Below are positions 1 through 9,252 of a DNA stretch of 64,000 nucleotides, in pieces. The notes beneath the pieces were generated by a model. It made no database searches and was not told the origin of the DNA. It worked only from the letters and a program-made list of their open reading frames with translations. The stretch's first letter is position 1. The number at the start of each line of letters is the position of its first letter. Made by a program: the position numbers and the translations under genes. This stretch comes from Idiomarina seosinensis (lineage in GTDB: Bacteria; Pseudomonadota; Gammaproteobacteria; Enterobacterales; Alteromonadaceae). The stretch is from positions 806,001-870,000 of the forward strand of contig NZ_PIQF01000001.1 in assembly GCF_003987275.1 (NCBI RefSeq), given 5' to 3'.

Positions 1-500
1 ATTCCCGCGGGTGGTGTATGCAAGGCAATACCATCAACCGTTTCGTTGGTACAATAGTGAAAGTAGGCCGCATTGTCAGACAACTGCCACTGCTCTTGTG
101 GCGCAATCGCCTTGCCCTTACCTGTTTCCAGGCAACCGCCAGCTACATTTACCTTGCTAACGTACTTCGCCGCTTCACGAATGGCATAACCCGACCAGAT
201 ACCAGTGTCCAGGTAGTCAACCGTAGCGCTCTTTGCAGCGATATTTTGTGGTACCGCAGAAAACTGGCCACGGCCACCACCTTGCAGAAACAAGACCTCG
301 TAATCGTCCGTGATATTCAATAAGTCACGTAAGTCTTGCTCGGCCTGACGCGCCATTTTCACGTATGCCGGATCTCGATGCGAAAATTCCATCACCGAGA
401 CACCGGTATTATTCCAATTCAAAAGTTCTTCCCGCGCCTGCTGCATGACTTCCTTAGGAAGCATCGCCGGGCCGGCAGAAAAGTTGAACAGATCACTCAT
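1..500 (-). CDS. serC: Phosphoserine aminotransferase SerC (partial, N-terminal 166 residues)
   Basis: PLP-dependent transaminase of serine biosynthesis (3-phosphohydroxypyruvate + glutamate to phosphoserine); it also acts in PLP synthesis. Translating the minus strand from the ATG at 500 gives an uninterrupted frame that opens [19 protein letters not shown], followed by SVMEFSHRD and the [11 protein letters not shown] stretch, all characteristic of SerC. The family is about 360 residues, so the C-terminal half, including the PLP lysine, lies outside the window. The ATG overlaps the last 8 bases of gyrA, which implies translational coupling; gyrA-serC adjacency is common in gammaproteobacteria. 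Confidence 0.95.
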   Translation of the reverse strand, partial: MSDLFNFSAGPAMLPKEVMQQAREELLNWNNTGVSVMEFSHRDPAYVKMARQAEQDLRDLLNITDDYEVLFLQGGGRGQFSAVPQNIAAKSATVDYLDTGIWSGYAIREAAKYVSKVNVAGGCLETGKGKAIAPQEQWQLSDNAAYFHYCTNETVDGIALHTPPAG

Positions 501-3114
501 CGTTATTGCCTTCAGCCTTTTCTTCAGTGTCAGTTGTTTCCGTTGCTTCTGCGTCGATCACTTCATCTTCTTCTTCCATCTCATCGATACGCTGCAAACC
601 AACTACTTTCTCGTCATCGGCCGTTCTAATAAGGCGAACGCCCTGCGTGTTTCGACCGACTACAGAAACTTCATGGACACGAGTTCGAACCAACGTACCT
701 TTGTTACTGATCAGCATGATTTCGTTACCATCGATAACTTCCATCGCGCCAACTACAGGGCCATTACGTTCGCTGACTTTAATTGAGACAACACCTTTAG
801 TTGCACGGCTCTTAGTTGGATACTCACCCACTGGCGTACGCTTACCAAAGCCGTTTTCAGTCACGGTTAGTATTGCCGCTTCCTGTTCTTCGTATTCACG
901 CGGCACAATTAACGAGACCATCTGTTGACCCGGCTCCATGCGAATACCGCGTACACCGGTCGCGGTACGTCCCATAGAACGAACCTGATCCTCTTTAAAG
1001 CGCACGACTTTACCGGCATCTGAGAACAACATAATTTCTTGGTTGCCGTCCGTGATATCAACACCAATTAACTCGTCACCTTCATTTAAATTAAGAGCAA
1101 TGATGCCGCCATTACGTGGGCGTGAGTAATCTGCCAATGGAGTCTTTTTCACCGTACCGTTTTTGGTGGCCATAATGACAAATTTATCATCGGGGTAATC
1201 ACGCGTTGGCAATATTGCCGTGATCCGTTCATTCGATTCCAGCGGCAATAAATTAACAATCGGTTTACCACGCGACGCCCTGCTAGCCAGCGGTAACTGA
1301 TATACTTTCATCCAGTAGATACGGCCATGGGTTGAGAAGCAAAGAATCGTGTCGTGTGTGTTTGCCACCCACAAGCGCTCGACGAAATCTTCATCTTTCA
1401 TCTTAGTCGCAGCTTTTCCCTTACCACCCCGTTTTTGCGCTTCGTATTCAGTTAATGGCTGATATTTAACGTAGCCTTCGTGTGACAGGGTTAACACGAC
1501 ATCTTCTTCGTTAATTAAATCTTCCATGCTGATGTCGTGCGCAGCGGCGGTAATTTCTGTGCGGCGCTGGTCACCAAAGTTATCGCGTACTTCAACCAGT
1601 TCATCATGAATAACTTCCATCAAACGTTCTGTTGAACGCAAGATTTTCAGTAGTTCAGCAATCTGATCCAAGATGCCTTTGTATTCTTCCAGGATTTTTT
1701 CGTGCTCAAGGCCTGTTAACTTATGTAGACGAAGATCGAGAATCGCCTGCGCCTGTTCTTCGGTCAGGTAATAATGGCCATCGCGAATGCCGTATTCTTC
1801 TGGCAAGTGATCAGGTCGCGCTGCATCAACACCGGTGGCTTCTAGCATCGCGCTTACGCCACCCAATTTCCAACTGCGTGAAGTTAATCCTGCTTTTGCC
1901 TCTGCTGGCGTTGGCGAGCGCCGAATCAGCTCGATCACTTCATCAATATTGGCCAGCGCAATTGCTAAGCCTTCTAAGGTATGCGCACGTTCACGAGCTT
2001 TGCGTAACTCATACACGGACCGCCGGGTAACCACTTCACGACGGTGACGTACAAACGCGTTCAACATATCGTACAGGTTAAATAAGCGAGGCTGGCCCTT
2101 ATCCAGAGCTACCATGTTTATACCGAACACAACCTGCATTTGAGTGTTCGCATAAAGGTGGTTCAACACCACTTCAGCCACATCACCGCGGCGGATTTCA
2201 ATCACAATCCGCATGCCGTCTTTATCAGACTCATCACGCAGTCCGCTGATGCCTTCTAGTCGTTTTTCCTTAACCAGTTCAGCGATTTTTTCGATAAGGC
2301 GGGCTTTGTTAACCTGATACGGGATCTCCGTAACGATAATACTTTCGCGTCCGCTTTTTTCATCCACTTCGATTTCTGCAGTTGCGCGCAAATGGATACG
2401 GCCACGGCCAGTTTTATAGGCTTCAACAATGCCGGAACGACCGGATATACTAGCTGCGGTTGGAAAGTCAGGACCCGGAATGTATTCCATCAATTCATCA
2501 ATGGTAATGTCCGGATTTTCAATCAGTGCCAGCGTACCATCAACCACTTCAACTAAGTTGTGAGGTGGAATATTGGTCGCCATACCAACGGCAATACCGG
2601 AAGAACCGTTAACCAACAGGTTTGGAATCCGCGTTGGTAATACATCGGGGATACGTTCTGTGCCGTCGTAGTTATCGACGAAGTCGACGGTTTCTTTGTC
2701 GAGATCGGCTAACAGTTGATGGGCTATTTTTTCCATCCGGATTTCGGTGTAACGCATAGCTGCTGCGGAATCACCATCGACCGAACCGAAGTTACCCTGA
2801 CCATCGACCAAGGTGTAGCGCAAGGAAAATGGCTGCGCCATCCGTACAATTGTGTCGTAAACTGCTGAATCACCGTGAGGGTGATACTTACCAATAACAT
2901 CACCGACTACACGAGCCGATTTTTTGTAAGGCTTGTTAAAGTCGTTCCGTAATTCGTTCATCGCAAATAATACGCGCCGATGAACCGGTTTTAAGCCGTC
3001 GCGTACATCAGGTAATGCCCGGCCAACGATAACGCTCATAGCGTAATCAAGGTAAGAACTTTTCAGTTCATCCTCAATGTTGACGGGTGACACTTCTCTG
3101 GCAAGATCGCTCAT
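493..3114 (-). CDS. gyrA: DNA gyrase subunit A
   Basis: Breakage-reunion subunit of the type II topoisomerase that introduces negative supercoils (GyrA2GyrB2, cytoplasm). 873 residues, the usual length. The winged-helix/tower part is followed by the C-terminal beta-pinwheel. The catalytic tyrosine is Y122 in [11 protein letters not shown]. The quinolone-resistance region reads [19 protein letters not shown] with S83 and D87, the drug-susceptible residues. The GyrA-box is QKRGGKG (E. coli QRRGGKG), so the wrapping motif is present. The C-terminal tail is strongly acidic, as in other GyrA proteins. The gene is divergent from ubiG and overlaps serC downstream. Confidence 0.98.
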   Translation of the reverse strand: MSDLAREVSPVNIEDELKSSYLDYAMSVIVGRALPDVRDGLKPVHRRVLFAMNELRNDFNKPYKKSARVVGDVIGKYHPHGDSAVYDTIVRMAQPFSLRYTLVDGQGNFGSVDGDSAAAMRYTEIRMEKIAHQLLADLDKETVDFVDNYDGTERIPDVLPTRIPNLLVNGSSGIAVGMATNIPPHNLVEVVDGTLALIENPDITIDELMEYIPGPDFPTAASISGRSGIVEAYKTGRGRIHLRATAEIEVDEKSGRESIIVTEIPYQVNKARLIEKIAELVKEKRLEGISGLRDESDKDGMRIVIEIRRGDVAEVVLNHLYANTQMQVVFGINMVALDKGQPRLFNLYDMLNAFVRHRREVVTRRSVYELRKARERAHTLEGLAIALANIDEVIELIRRSPTPAEAKAGLTSRSWKLGGVSAMLEATGVDAARPDHLPEEYGIRDGHYYLTEEQAQAILDLRLHKLTGLEHEKILEEYKGILDQIAELLKILRSTERLMEVIHDELVEVRDNFGDQRRTEITAAAHDISMEDLINEEDVVLTLSHEGYVKYQPLTEYEAQKRGGKGKAATKMKDEDFVERLWVANTHDTILCFSTHGRIYWMKVYQLPLASRASRGKPIVNLLPLESNERITAILPTRDYPDDKFVIMATKNGTVKKTPLADYSRPRNGGIIALNLNEGDELIGVDITDGNQEIMLFSDAGKVVRFKEDQVRSMGRTATGVRGIRMEPGQQMVSLIVPREYEEQEAAILTVTENGFGKRTPVGEYPTKSRATKGVVSIKVSERNGPVVGAMEVIDGNEIMLISNKGTLVRTRVHEVSVVGRNTQGVRLIRTADDEKVVGLQRIDEMEEEDEVIDAEATETTDTEEKAEGNNDE

Positions 3115-3284
3115 ATTTCTGTCCCTAAAAGATCCGCTAGTTCGTTTTTATAATGATCTAGACATTGTACCCATACCAACACCATCTCGCACCCTCTTTT
3201 TAACAATCGCTGGCTGCGGTATGCTATCGGCCATTATCAGCCTTAAGTTGCCGCTAAGGCGCTAACCTCTTTTGAGTACAAGCT

Positions 3285-4010
3285 ATGAGCAAAAACGAAC
3301 AATTTTCGAACAATGACAATGTTGATCCCTCTGAAATAGAGAAGTTTTCGGCGTTAGCGTCGCGCTGGTGGGATCCCGAGGGCGAGTTCAAACCGCTGCA
3401 TAAGATTAACCCGCTGCGGCTGGACTTTATCGAGCAACAAGTGGCAGGCTTATTCGGTAAGCAGGTGGTTGACGTCGGCTGCGGCGGCGGTTTGTTAACG
3501 GAGGGTCTGGCTGAGCGAGGCGCTAAAGTAAAAGGTATCGATTTAGCCGAGCAGTCATTAGAAGTTGCGCGGTTACATGCACTGGAGAGCCAGCTTAATA
3601 TTGATTACGAGTGCATCGCTGCAGAGAATTTCGCCGAGCAACATAGTGGCCAATTTGATGTGGTGACTTGTCTGGAAATGCTCGAGCATGTACCAGACCC
3701 GGAGTCGATTGTGCGCGCTTGTGCGAAAATGGTGCGCCCGGGCGGACAGGTTTTCTTTTCTACGTTAAATAGAAATACCAAGTCCTGGTTGCTCGGCATT
3801 GTTGCCGCAGAGCATGTCTTGCGCTGGGTACCCAAAGGAACTCATGACCACCAACGATTTATTAAGCCGTCAGAACTACTGTCAATGGCCGATAACGCAG
3901 GATTACAAGCAGAAACAATGAATGGCATTGTTTATCACCCGCTTAAAGGCTTCCATCTGCACCCACATGATGTTGATGTTAATTATATTGTTAGCCTGAA
4001 AAAATATTAA
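3285..4010 (+). CDS. ubiG: Ubiquinone biosynthesis O-methyltransferase UbiG
   Basis: SAM-dependent methyltransferase for both O-methylation steps of ubiquinone synthesis. 241 residues, typical length. The N-terminal signature [19 protein letters not shown] and the SAM-binding glycine loop [18 protein letters not shown] followed by the acidic end of strand 2 (GIDLAE) are both visible; [10 protein letters not shown] is the motif II region. It is divergent from gyrA, as in E. coli, and lies 12 bp upstream of a HAD phosphatase gene with which it is probably co-transcribed. Confidence 0.96.
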   Translation: MSKNEQFSNNDNVDPSEIEKFSALASRWWDPEGEFKPLHKINPLRLDFIEQQVAGLFGKQVVDVGCGGGLLTEGLAERGAKVKGIDLAEQSLEVARLHALESQLNIDYECIAAENFAEQHSGQFDVVTCLEMLEHVPDPESIVRACAKMVRPGGQVFFSTLNRNTKSWLLGIVAAEHVLRWVPKGTHDHQRFIKPSELLSMADNAGLQAETMNGIVYHPLKGFHLHPHDVDVNYIVSLKKY

Positions 4011-4022
4011 GGTCACCTTTGT

Positions 4023-4739
4023 ATGAACGCTATCGACAATAAACCGGTTAAGGCAGTGCTGTTTGATCTTGATGGAACCCTATTGGATACGGCCCCCGAT
4101 TTAGGCGCGGCGCTTAATTATCTCTGCCGTCAGTATCAACAGCCTGAAATCAGCGCCGAAACCTATACACCAATTGCTTCTCACGGTTCCCGCGGTTTGC
4201 TGAACCTGGCCTTTGCTGAGCAAATGGCAGTTGCCGATGGCGCTCAAGCCAAACACCTAAGAGAACAATTTCTCAGCTACTATAACGACAATATCGCGCA
4301 TGCTACTCAGCCTTTTAAAGGTGTTGCCGAGTTGCTGCAAGCGCTAAAAGAAGCCACCGTTGAAGTCGCCATTGTGACTAATAAGCCGGAGCTACTTACT
4401 ACCAGGCTATTGCCTTATTTTAGAGACTTGCATGCCATTAGCGTGGTTGTATCAGGTGATACCCTGGACGTTTCTAAGCCTCACCCTGAACCGCTACTGC
4501 ATGCGGCACAGCAATTAGGCGTTGCTGCTGACTGTTGTGTTTATGTGGGCGACGCCGAACGTGACATAGAAGCCGGCAGGAATGCCGGCATGGTAACCGT
4601 GCTTGCCGGTTACGGTTACATCAGTGATCAGGACCAGCCCCAACGTTGGGGTGCAGACTACACGATTGAAACACCCCTGGAGTTATTAAAGATACTCTCA
4701 ATTGATGATTTAGGCCGCGACTCCAGCGCTATAGAATGA
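4023..4739 (+). CDS. HAD-IA phosphatase, MupP / phosphoglycolate phosphatase-like
   Basis: Haloacid dehalogenase phosphatase of 238 residues. Motif I is VLFDLDGTLLDTAPD (nucleophile Asp in DLDGT), motif II lies in IVTNKP, motif III lysine in SKPHPEPL and motif IV in YVGDAERDIEAGRNAGM; a small helical cap follows motif I. Automated pipelines usually call this Gph (2-phosphoglycolate phosphatase). The position directly after ubiG and the C-terminal GYGYI...WGAD segment resemble Pseudomonas MupP, a MurNAc-6-phosphate phosphatase of peptidoglycan recycling. The motifs alone do not decide the substrate. Confidence 0.85.
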   Translation: MNAIDNKPVKAVLFDLDGTLLDTAPDLGAALNYLCRQYQQPEISAETYTPIASHGSRGLLNLAFAEQMAVADGAQAKHLREQFLSYYNDNIAHATQPFKGVAELLQALKEATVEVAIVTNKPELLTTRLLPYFRDLHAISVVVSGDTLDVSKPHPEPLLHAAQQLGVAADCCVYVGDAERDIEAGRNAGMVTVLAGYGYISDQDQPQRWGADYTIETPLELLKILSIDDLGRDSSAIE

Positions 4740-4921
4740 GTAATACTAAAAATAAAAAATAAAAGACAAAAATATTATATGCCGGTTAGTTAATCGCAAA
4801 CGCAAGCCGCTAAAGCGTTGCGTCAAATCCGGCAAATTTGCAACCGCTATTTCTTAGATTTTTCATCTAATTTGACTTGATCACTGACGGCGTTACTTCT
4901 AGCATACTGGTAAATCAAAGA

Positions 4922-4937
4922 CCCCTAGATATTGTGT
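4922..4937 (+). promoter_or_regulatory. NrdR box 1 upstream of nrdA
   Basis: The 16-mer CCCCTAGATATTGTGT fits the NrdR-box pattern acaCwAtATaTwGtgt, most clearly in its right half. It starts 41 bp before the second box, about four helical turns, so both lie on one face of the DNA, as expected for cooperative binding of the ATP-cone repressor NrdR. Confidence 0.75.
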
Positions 4938-4962
4938 TGATTTTCTAATTAGAAGGTTTTTT

Positions 4963-4978
4963 ACACAATATCTTGTGG
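4963..4978 (+). promoter_or_regulatory. NrdR box 2 upstream of nrdA
   Basis: The 16-mer ACACAATATCTTGTGG is a strong match to the NrdR consensus in both half-sites. It lies 39 bp before the nrdA start. With box 1 it makes the tandem arrangement typical of NrdR-repressed ribonucleotide reductase promoters. Confidence 0.82.
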
Positions 4979-5017
4979 CCACACCAATATAACAAATAGA
5001 TAAGAGTCGGCGCTAAA

Positions 5018-7354
5018 ATGAACGATCAATTATTCGTTACGAAACGCAGTGGTCAACGTGAACCTCTCAACCTTGATAAAATTCACCGGGTTATTATGTG
5101 GGCTGCCGAAGGCCTAAATAATGTTTCTGCCTCGCAGGTCGAAATTAAATCCCATATTCAGTTTTATGACGGTATTAAAACCGAAGATATTCATGAAACT
5201 ATTATTAAAGCAGCAGCAGATTTGATATCCGAAGAAGCTCCGGATTATCAATATATGGCTGCACGGCTGGCTATTTTCCATTTGCGCAAGCGCGCTTATG
5301 GGAAGTTTGAGCCCCCCCGCTTGTACGACCATGTTAAAAAGATGGTGGCGGAACACCGTTATGATGAGCACTTGCTAGACGACTTTAGTGAGCAAGAGTT
5401 TGATCAAATGGATGAGATTATCGACCACTGGCGTGACATGGATTTTTCTTATGCAGCGGTCAAGCAGTTAGAAAATAAGTACTTAGTGCAAAACAGAGTG
5501 ACCGGTGATATTTATGAAAGCGCTCAGTTCTTATACATGCTGGTCGCTGCGTGCTTATTCGGCAATTACCCTAAAGCCACGCGGATGGATTACATCAAGC
5601 GTTTTTACGACGCTGTGTCTACTTTTAAGTTATCGCTGCCTACGCCAATTATGTCAGGTGTCCGCACTCCGACACGTCAGTTTTCTTCGTGCGTTCTAAT
5701 AGAAACAGGTGATAGTTTAGATTCGATTAACGCCACCGCCAGCGCCATTGTAAAATATGTATCACAGCGTGCTGGTATCGGTATTAATGCAGGTCGCATC
5801 AGAGCACTGGGTAGCCCAATTCGCAATGGTGAAGCCTTCCATACCGGCTGTATTCCGTTTTATAAGTACTTTCAAACAGCGGTTAAAAGCTGCTCTCAAG
5901 GCGGTGTGCGCGGTGGTGCAGCCACCCTCTTCTACCCGCTTTGGCACTTAGAAGTCGAAAATCTATTGGTATTGAAAAATAATCGTGGGGTCGAAGAAAA
6001 CCGTGTTCGTCACCTCGACTATGGCGTGCAATTTAACCGGACCATGTATCAGCGTCTGATTAAAGACGGTTACATCACTCTGTTTAGTCCATCGGACGTA
6101 CCTGGCCTATATGACGCGTTCTTTGAAGACCAGGATGAATTCGAGCGTTTATACGTGCAGTATGAGCAAGACGAAAGCATCCGCAAAAAACGCATTAAGG
6201 CGATTGAGCTGTTTGGTCTGTTTATGCAAGAACGTGCCAGCACTGGCCGTATTTACGTACAAAACGTCGACCACTGCAACACCCACAGTCCGTTCGATTC
6301 TAAGGTTGCTCCTATCCGGCAAAGCAACCTTTGTTTAGAAATAGCTCTACCCACCAAGCCACTCAGTCATGTGAATGACGAGGAAGGCGAGATAGCGTTA
6401 TGTACTCTGTCTGCCTTTAATTTGGGACAAATCGAGAAACTGGAAGATTTTGAAGAGCTGGCCGATCTAGCCGTGCGAGCATTGGACAGTTTGCTTGATT
6501 ATCAGGAGTACCCGGTTCCAGCGGCTTATAACGCAACCATGAATCGTCGTACCCTGGGAATTGGGGTGATTAACTTTGCTTATTATCTGGCTAAGCACGG
6601 TGTTAAATATTCGGATGGCTCTGCCAACTCCTTGGTGCATAAGACATTCGAGGCAATACAGTTCTATTTAATGAAAGCCTCGATGAACCTGGCCAAAGAA
6701 AAAGGTCAGTGTCCTAAGTTCAACGAAACAACCTACTCGCAGGGCATTATGCCAACAGATACTTATAAGAAAGATCTGGACGCATTTTGTAGCGAGCCAT
6801 TGCACCTTGATTGGGAGCAGTTGCGCAAAGATATCCAACAATATGGCATGCGCAACTCTACACTGTCAGCACTAATGCCGTCAGAAACCTCGTCGCAAAT
6901 ATCTAACGCCACTAACGGCATTGAGCCGCCACGCGGCTTTGTTAGTGTGAAAGCATCAAAAGACGGTGTCACCAAGCAAGTGGTCCCAGACTACGAGAAC
7001 CTTAAAGATAAGTACGAGTTGCTGTGGCAAATCCCGGATAATAAGGGTTATCTGCAGCTGGTAGGTATCATGCAAAAATTTGTCGACCAGACAATTTCAG
7101 CCAATACCAACTACGACCCCGCTAAATTTGAAGGCGGCAAAGTTCCTATGAAGCAATTGCTTCAGGACTTGCTGACTGCCTATAAGATGGGTGTAAAAAC
7201 ACTGTATTACCATAACACCCGTGATGGTGCAGCAGATAATCAGGCGGACATCGGTGAAAACCGGCGTCAAGCGAATAAGCCACAAGCACAAAGCCCGGCT
7301 GAAGTTGTTATCGAAGACGATGATGACTGCGCTGGTGGTGCCTGCAAGATTTAA
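5018..7354 (+). CDS. nrdA: Class Ia ribonucleoside-diphosphate reductase alpha subunit
   Basis: Large catalytic subunit that reduces ribonucleoside diphosphates to deoxy forms. 778 residues. The N-terminal ATP-cone (about residues 1-95) carries the allosteric activity site. Catalytic residues coincide exactly with E. coli numbering: C225 (in SSCVL), N437-C439-E441 (in QSNLCLEI) and C462 (in ALCTLS). The C-terminal tail ends CAGGACKI, the mobile cysteine pair re-reduced by glutaredoxin or thioredoxin. It heads the nrdA-nrdB-yfaE unit, with grxA just downstream, behind paired NrdR boxes. Confidence 0.98.
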   Translation: MNDQLFVTKRSGQREPLNLDKIHRVIMWAAEGLNNVSASQVEIKSHIQFYDGIKTEDIHETIIKAAADLISEEAPDYQYMAARLAIFHLRKRAYGKFEPPRLYDHVKKMVAEHRYDEHLLDDFSEQEFDQMDEIIDHWRDMDFSYAAVKQLENKYLVQNRVTGDIYESAQFLYMLVAACLFGNYPKATRMDYIKRFYDAVSTFKLSLPTPIMSGVRTPTRQFSSCVLIETGDSLDSINATASAIVKYVSQRAGIGINAGRIRALGSPIRNGEAFHTGCIPFYKYFQTAVKSCSQGGVRGGAATLFYPLWHLEVENLLVLKNNRGVEENRVRHLDYGVQFNRTMYQRLIKDGYITLFSPSDVPGLYDAFFEDQDEFERLYVQYEQDESIRKKRIKAIELFGLFMQERASTGRIYVQNVDHCNTHSPFDSKVAPIRQSNLCLEIALPTKPLSHVNDEEGEIALCTLSAFNLGQIEKLEDFEELADLAVRALDSLLDYQEYPVPAAYNATMNRRTLGIGVINFAYYLAKHGVKYSDGSANSLVHKTFEAIQFYLMKASMNLAKEKGQCPKFNETTYSQGIMPTDTYKKDLDAFCSEPLHLDWEQLRKDIQQYGMRNSTLSALMPSETSSQISNATNGIEPPRGFVSVKASKDGVTKQVVPDYENLKDKYELLWQIPDNKGYLQLVGIMQKFVDQTISANTNYDPAKFEGGKVPMKQLLQDLLTAYKMGVKTLYYHNTRDGAADNQADIGENRRQANKPQAQSPAEVVIEDDDDCAGGACKI

Positions 7355-7370
7355 TAAGGGAGTTTACCGA

Positions 7371-8504
7371 GTGTCTTATTCAACCTTTAATCAAGCGCAA
7401 ATAAACCCGCTGAATGAACCAATGTACTTTGGTAACTCAGTTAACGTGGCGCGCTATGATCAGCAAAAACACAGTATTTTTGAAAAACTGATCGAAAAAC
7501 AAATCAGTTTCTTCTGGCGCCCTGAAGAAGTGGACGTCAGTCGTGATCGTGTCGACTTTAATAAGTTAACGACCAGTGAAAAGCATGTTTTTATCTCTAA
7601 TTTGAAATACCAAACATTGCTTGACTCGATCCAGGGGCGTAGCCCGAATATCGCGCTCCTGCCAATAGTCTCCCTGCCAGAGTTAGAAACCTGGATTGAG
7701 ACTTGGTCATTTTTCGAAACTATTCACTCTCGTTCTTACACTCACATTCTGCGCAATTTATTTAGCGACCCGAGTGAAGTGTTTGAAGACATTGTCATTA
7801 ACGAACAGATAAAAATGCGAGCCAACGACATCTCGCAATACTATGACAATCTGATCTTCTATACCCAGCTATGGCAAACCCATGGCGAAGGCGAGGTTGA
7901 AGTCGACGGTGAAATCTACAATGTCACCATGCGCGAGCTCAAGAAGAAGCTGTTTTTATGCATTAACTCGGTTAATGCGTTAGAAGCAATTCGGTTTTAT
8001 GTCAGCTTTGCCTGCACTTTCGCATTCGCCGAACGTGAATTAATGGAAGGTAATGCAAAAATCATTCGCTTAATCGCCCGCGACGAAAACGTTCACCTGA
8101 CGTCGACTCAGCACATGATTAACTTATGGCAATATGGCGAAGATGACCCAGAAATGAAGGAAATTGCTGAAGAGCTTCGCGACGATGCTTATGAGATCTT
8201 CATGACTGCGGTCAAGCAGGAAAAACAGTGGGCGCATTACTTATTTAAAGATGGCTCGATGATTGGTCTGAATGAAAGCATGCTCTGCCAATACGTCGAG
8301 TACATTGCCAACTTAAGAATGCAAGCCATTGGCTTTGACGCCCCCTTCCCTGAGCAGCGTTCCAACCCACTGCCATGGATGAACAAATATCTTGTTTCCG
8401 ATAACGTTCAGGTTGCTCCGCAGGAAGCAGAAATTAGCTCCTACTTAGTTGGCCAAATCGACAGTAGCGTCGATGCGTCAGATTTAGGCGACTTTGACCT
8501 GTAA
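7371..8504 (+). CDS. nrdB: Class Ia ribonucleoside-diphosphate reductase beta subunit
   Basis: Radical-carrying small subunit with a diferric-tyrosyl cofactor. I place the start at GTG 7371, 16 bp after the nrdA stop and behind an AAGGGAG ribosome-binding site, because the protein then aligns from its first residue with E. coli NrdB (VSYSTFNQ against MAYTTFSQ). A longer in-frame start at 7221 would lie inside nrdA and add unrelated residues. Length is 377 residues. The [10 protein letters not shown] segment holds iron ligands and the radical tyrosine (Y123 counting Met); [12 protein letters not shown] carries the last Glu/His ligands. Confidence 0.97.
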   Translation: MSYSTFNQAQINPLNEPMYFGNSVNVARYDQQKHSIFEKLIEKQISFFWRPEEVDVSRDRVDFNKLTTSEKHVFISNLKYQTLLDSIQGRSPNIALLPIVSLPELETWIETWSFFETIHSRSYTHILRNLFSDPSEVFEDIVINEQIKMRANDISQYYDNLIFYTQLWQTHGEGEVEVDGEIYNVTMRELKKKLFLCINSVNALEAIRFYVSFACTFAFAERELMEGNAKIIRLIARDENVHLTSTQHMINLWQYGEDDPEMKEIAEELRDDAYEIFMTAVKQEKQWAHYLFKDGSMIGLNESMLCQYVEYIANLRMQAIGFDAPFPEQRSNPLPWMNKYLVSDNVQVAPQEAEISSYLVGQIDSSVDASDLGDFDL

Positions 8505-8509
8505 CGCAA

Positions 8510-8773
8510 ATGACCCAGTCGGTATTTAAGGTGATAGTCAACGGCGAGCACGAGCTTGCCGTTGACGCTTCTGAAGGTACTCTATTAGAAGCACTCGAAG
8601 CCCATAAATTAGAGGTTAACTATCACTGCAAAAGCGGTTTTTGCGGTGCATGCCGGTCAACCTTAAAAAGCGGTAGTGTACGCTACCTAACCGATCCTCT
8701 GGCGTATATTCGTAAAGGCGACATATTGCCATGCTGTTGTGTTCCAGAATCAGATCTTGAAATTGATCATTAA
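8510..8773 (+). CDS. yfaE: 2Fe-2S ferredoxin YfaE (NrdB cofactor maintenance)
   Basis: Plant-type 2Fe-2S ferredoxin of 87 residues that supplies electrons to rebuild the NrdB diferric-tyrosyl radical. The cluster cysteines lie in CKSGFCGACR and in PCCCVPESD near the C-terminus. It starts 5 bp after the nrdB stop, the same order as E. coli nrdA-nrdB-yfaE, which supports the specific role over a generic ferredoxin. Confidence 0.93.
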   Translation: MTQSVFKVIVNGEHELAVDASEGTLLEALEAHKLEVNYHCKSGFCGACRSTLKSGSVRYLTDPLAYIRKGDILPCCCVPESDLEIDH

Positions 8774-8909
8774 TGCCCAAAAAACTGTATTCACAATATC
8801 GATAACCCCTATCGTTTCGATTCATTGTTAATGGGGTCAAAAAAATGGATAATGCTCGTCAGTTTTAGAGATTTCATTCAATTATATTTAGCAGTAAAGA
8901 GGATTTACT

Positions 8910-9176
8910 ATGTTTACCGTGATTTTTGGCCGTCCAGGCTGTCCATTTTGTGTCCGCGCCAAAGATGTAGCTGATCAGTTAAAAGCTGATCGCGATGACT
9001 TTGACTACCGTTATGTGGATATCCAGGCCGAAGGGATTACTAAAGCAGACTTAGAAAAAACAGTCGGCGCCCCGGTTCACACCGTACCTCAAATCTTCGT
9101 CGACGAAACTCATGTTGGTGGCTTTACAGAATTTGAAGCCTACGCAAAAGAACATTTAGGCTTGTACGCGGCGTAA
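8910..9176 (+). CDS. grxA: Glutaredoxin 1 (GrxA)
   Basis: Small dithiol glutaredoxin, 88 residues, able to reduce the NrdA C-terminal cysteines using glutathione. The redox motif is CPFC near the N-terminus; the TVPQIFVD cis-proline loop and GG(F)T(E)F follow, and the pattern RAEGIT/QAEGIT marks the GrxA rather than GrxC/GrxD type. It lies 136 bp after yfaE behind a GAGGA ribosome-binding site, so it probably has its own promoter but belongs functionally to the nrd unit. Confidence 0.95.
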   Translation: MFTVIFGRPGCPFCVRAKDVADQLKADRDDFDYRYVDIQAEGITKADLEKTVGAPVHTVPQIFVDETHVGGFTEFEAYAKEHLGLYAA

Positions 9177-9196
9177 TTGATACCGTTCAAGCAGTG

Positions 9197-9249
9197 AAGC
9201 CGAGGACCACTCTCGATTTGTCTAACATCGTAATAGTCCTCGGCTTTTT
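9197..9249. terminator. Bidirectional intrinsic terminator between grxA and hrpA
   Basis: Perfect 11-bp inverted repeat AAGCCGAGGAC (9197-9207) and GTCCTCGGCTT (9236-9246) followed by more T on the plus strand, separating two convergent genes. The 28-nt loop is longer than usual. Confidence 0.75.
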
Positions 9250-9252
9250 GGT

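Larger units (their letters stand above)
4740..5017 (+). promoter_or_regulatory. nrdA upstream region with imperfect hairpin
   Basis: A 278-base intergenic stretch. It is A/T-rich at the left (4740-4780). At 4795-4822 it holds an imperfect inverted repeat (CGCAAACGC and GCGTTGCG, one bulged A) that is not followed by a T-run, so it is not a convincing intrinsic terminator. Near the right end it holds the two NrdR boxes listed separately. No open frame with a ribosome-binding site was seen. Confidence 0.5.

Noticed and set aside
2742-2905. Quinolone resistance in gyrA
   Set aside because: S83 and D87 are the wild-type residues.
8774-8909. Hairpin ACCCC...GGGGT between yfaE and grxA as a terminator
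   Set aside because: Five base pairs with a 22-nt loop and no U-run; too weak.
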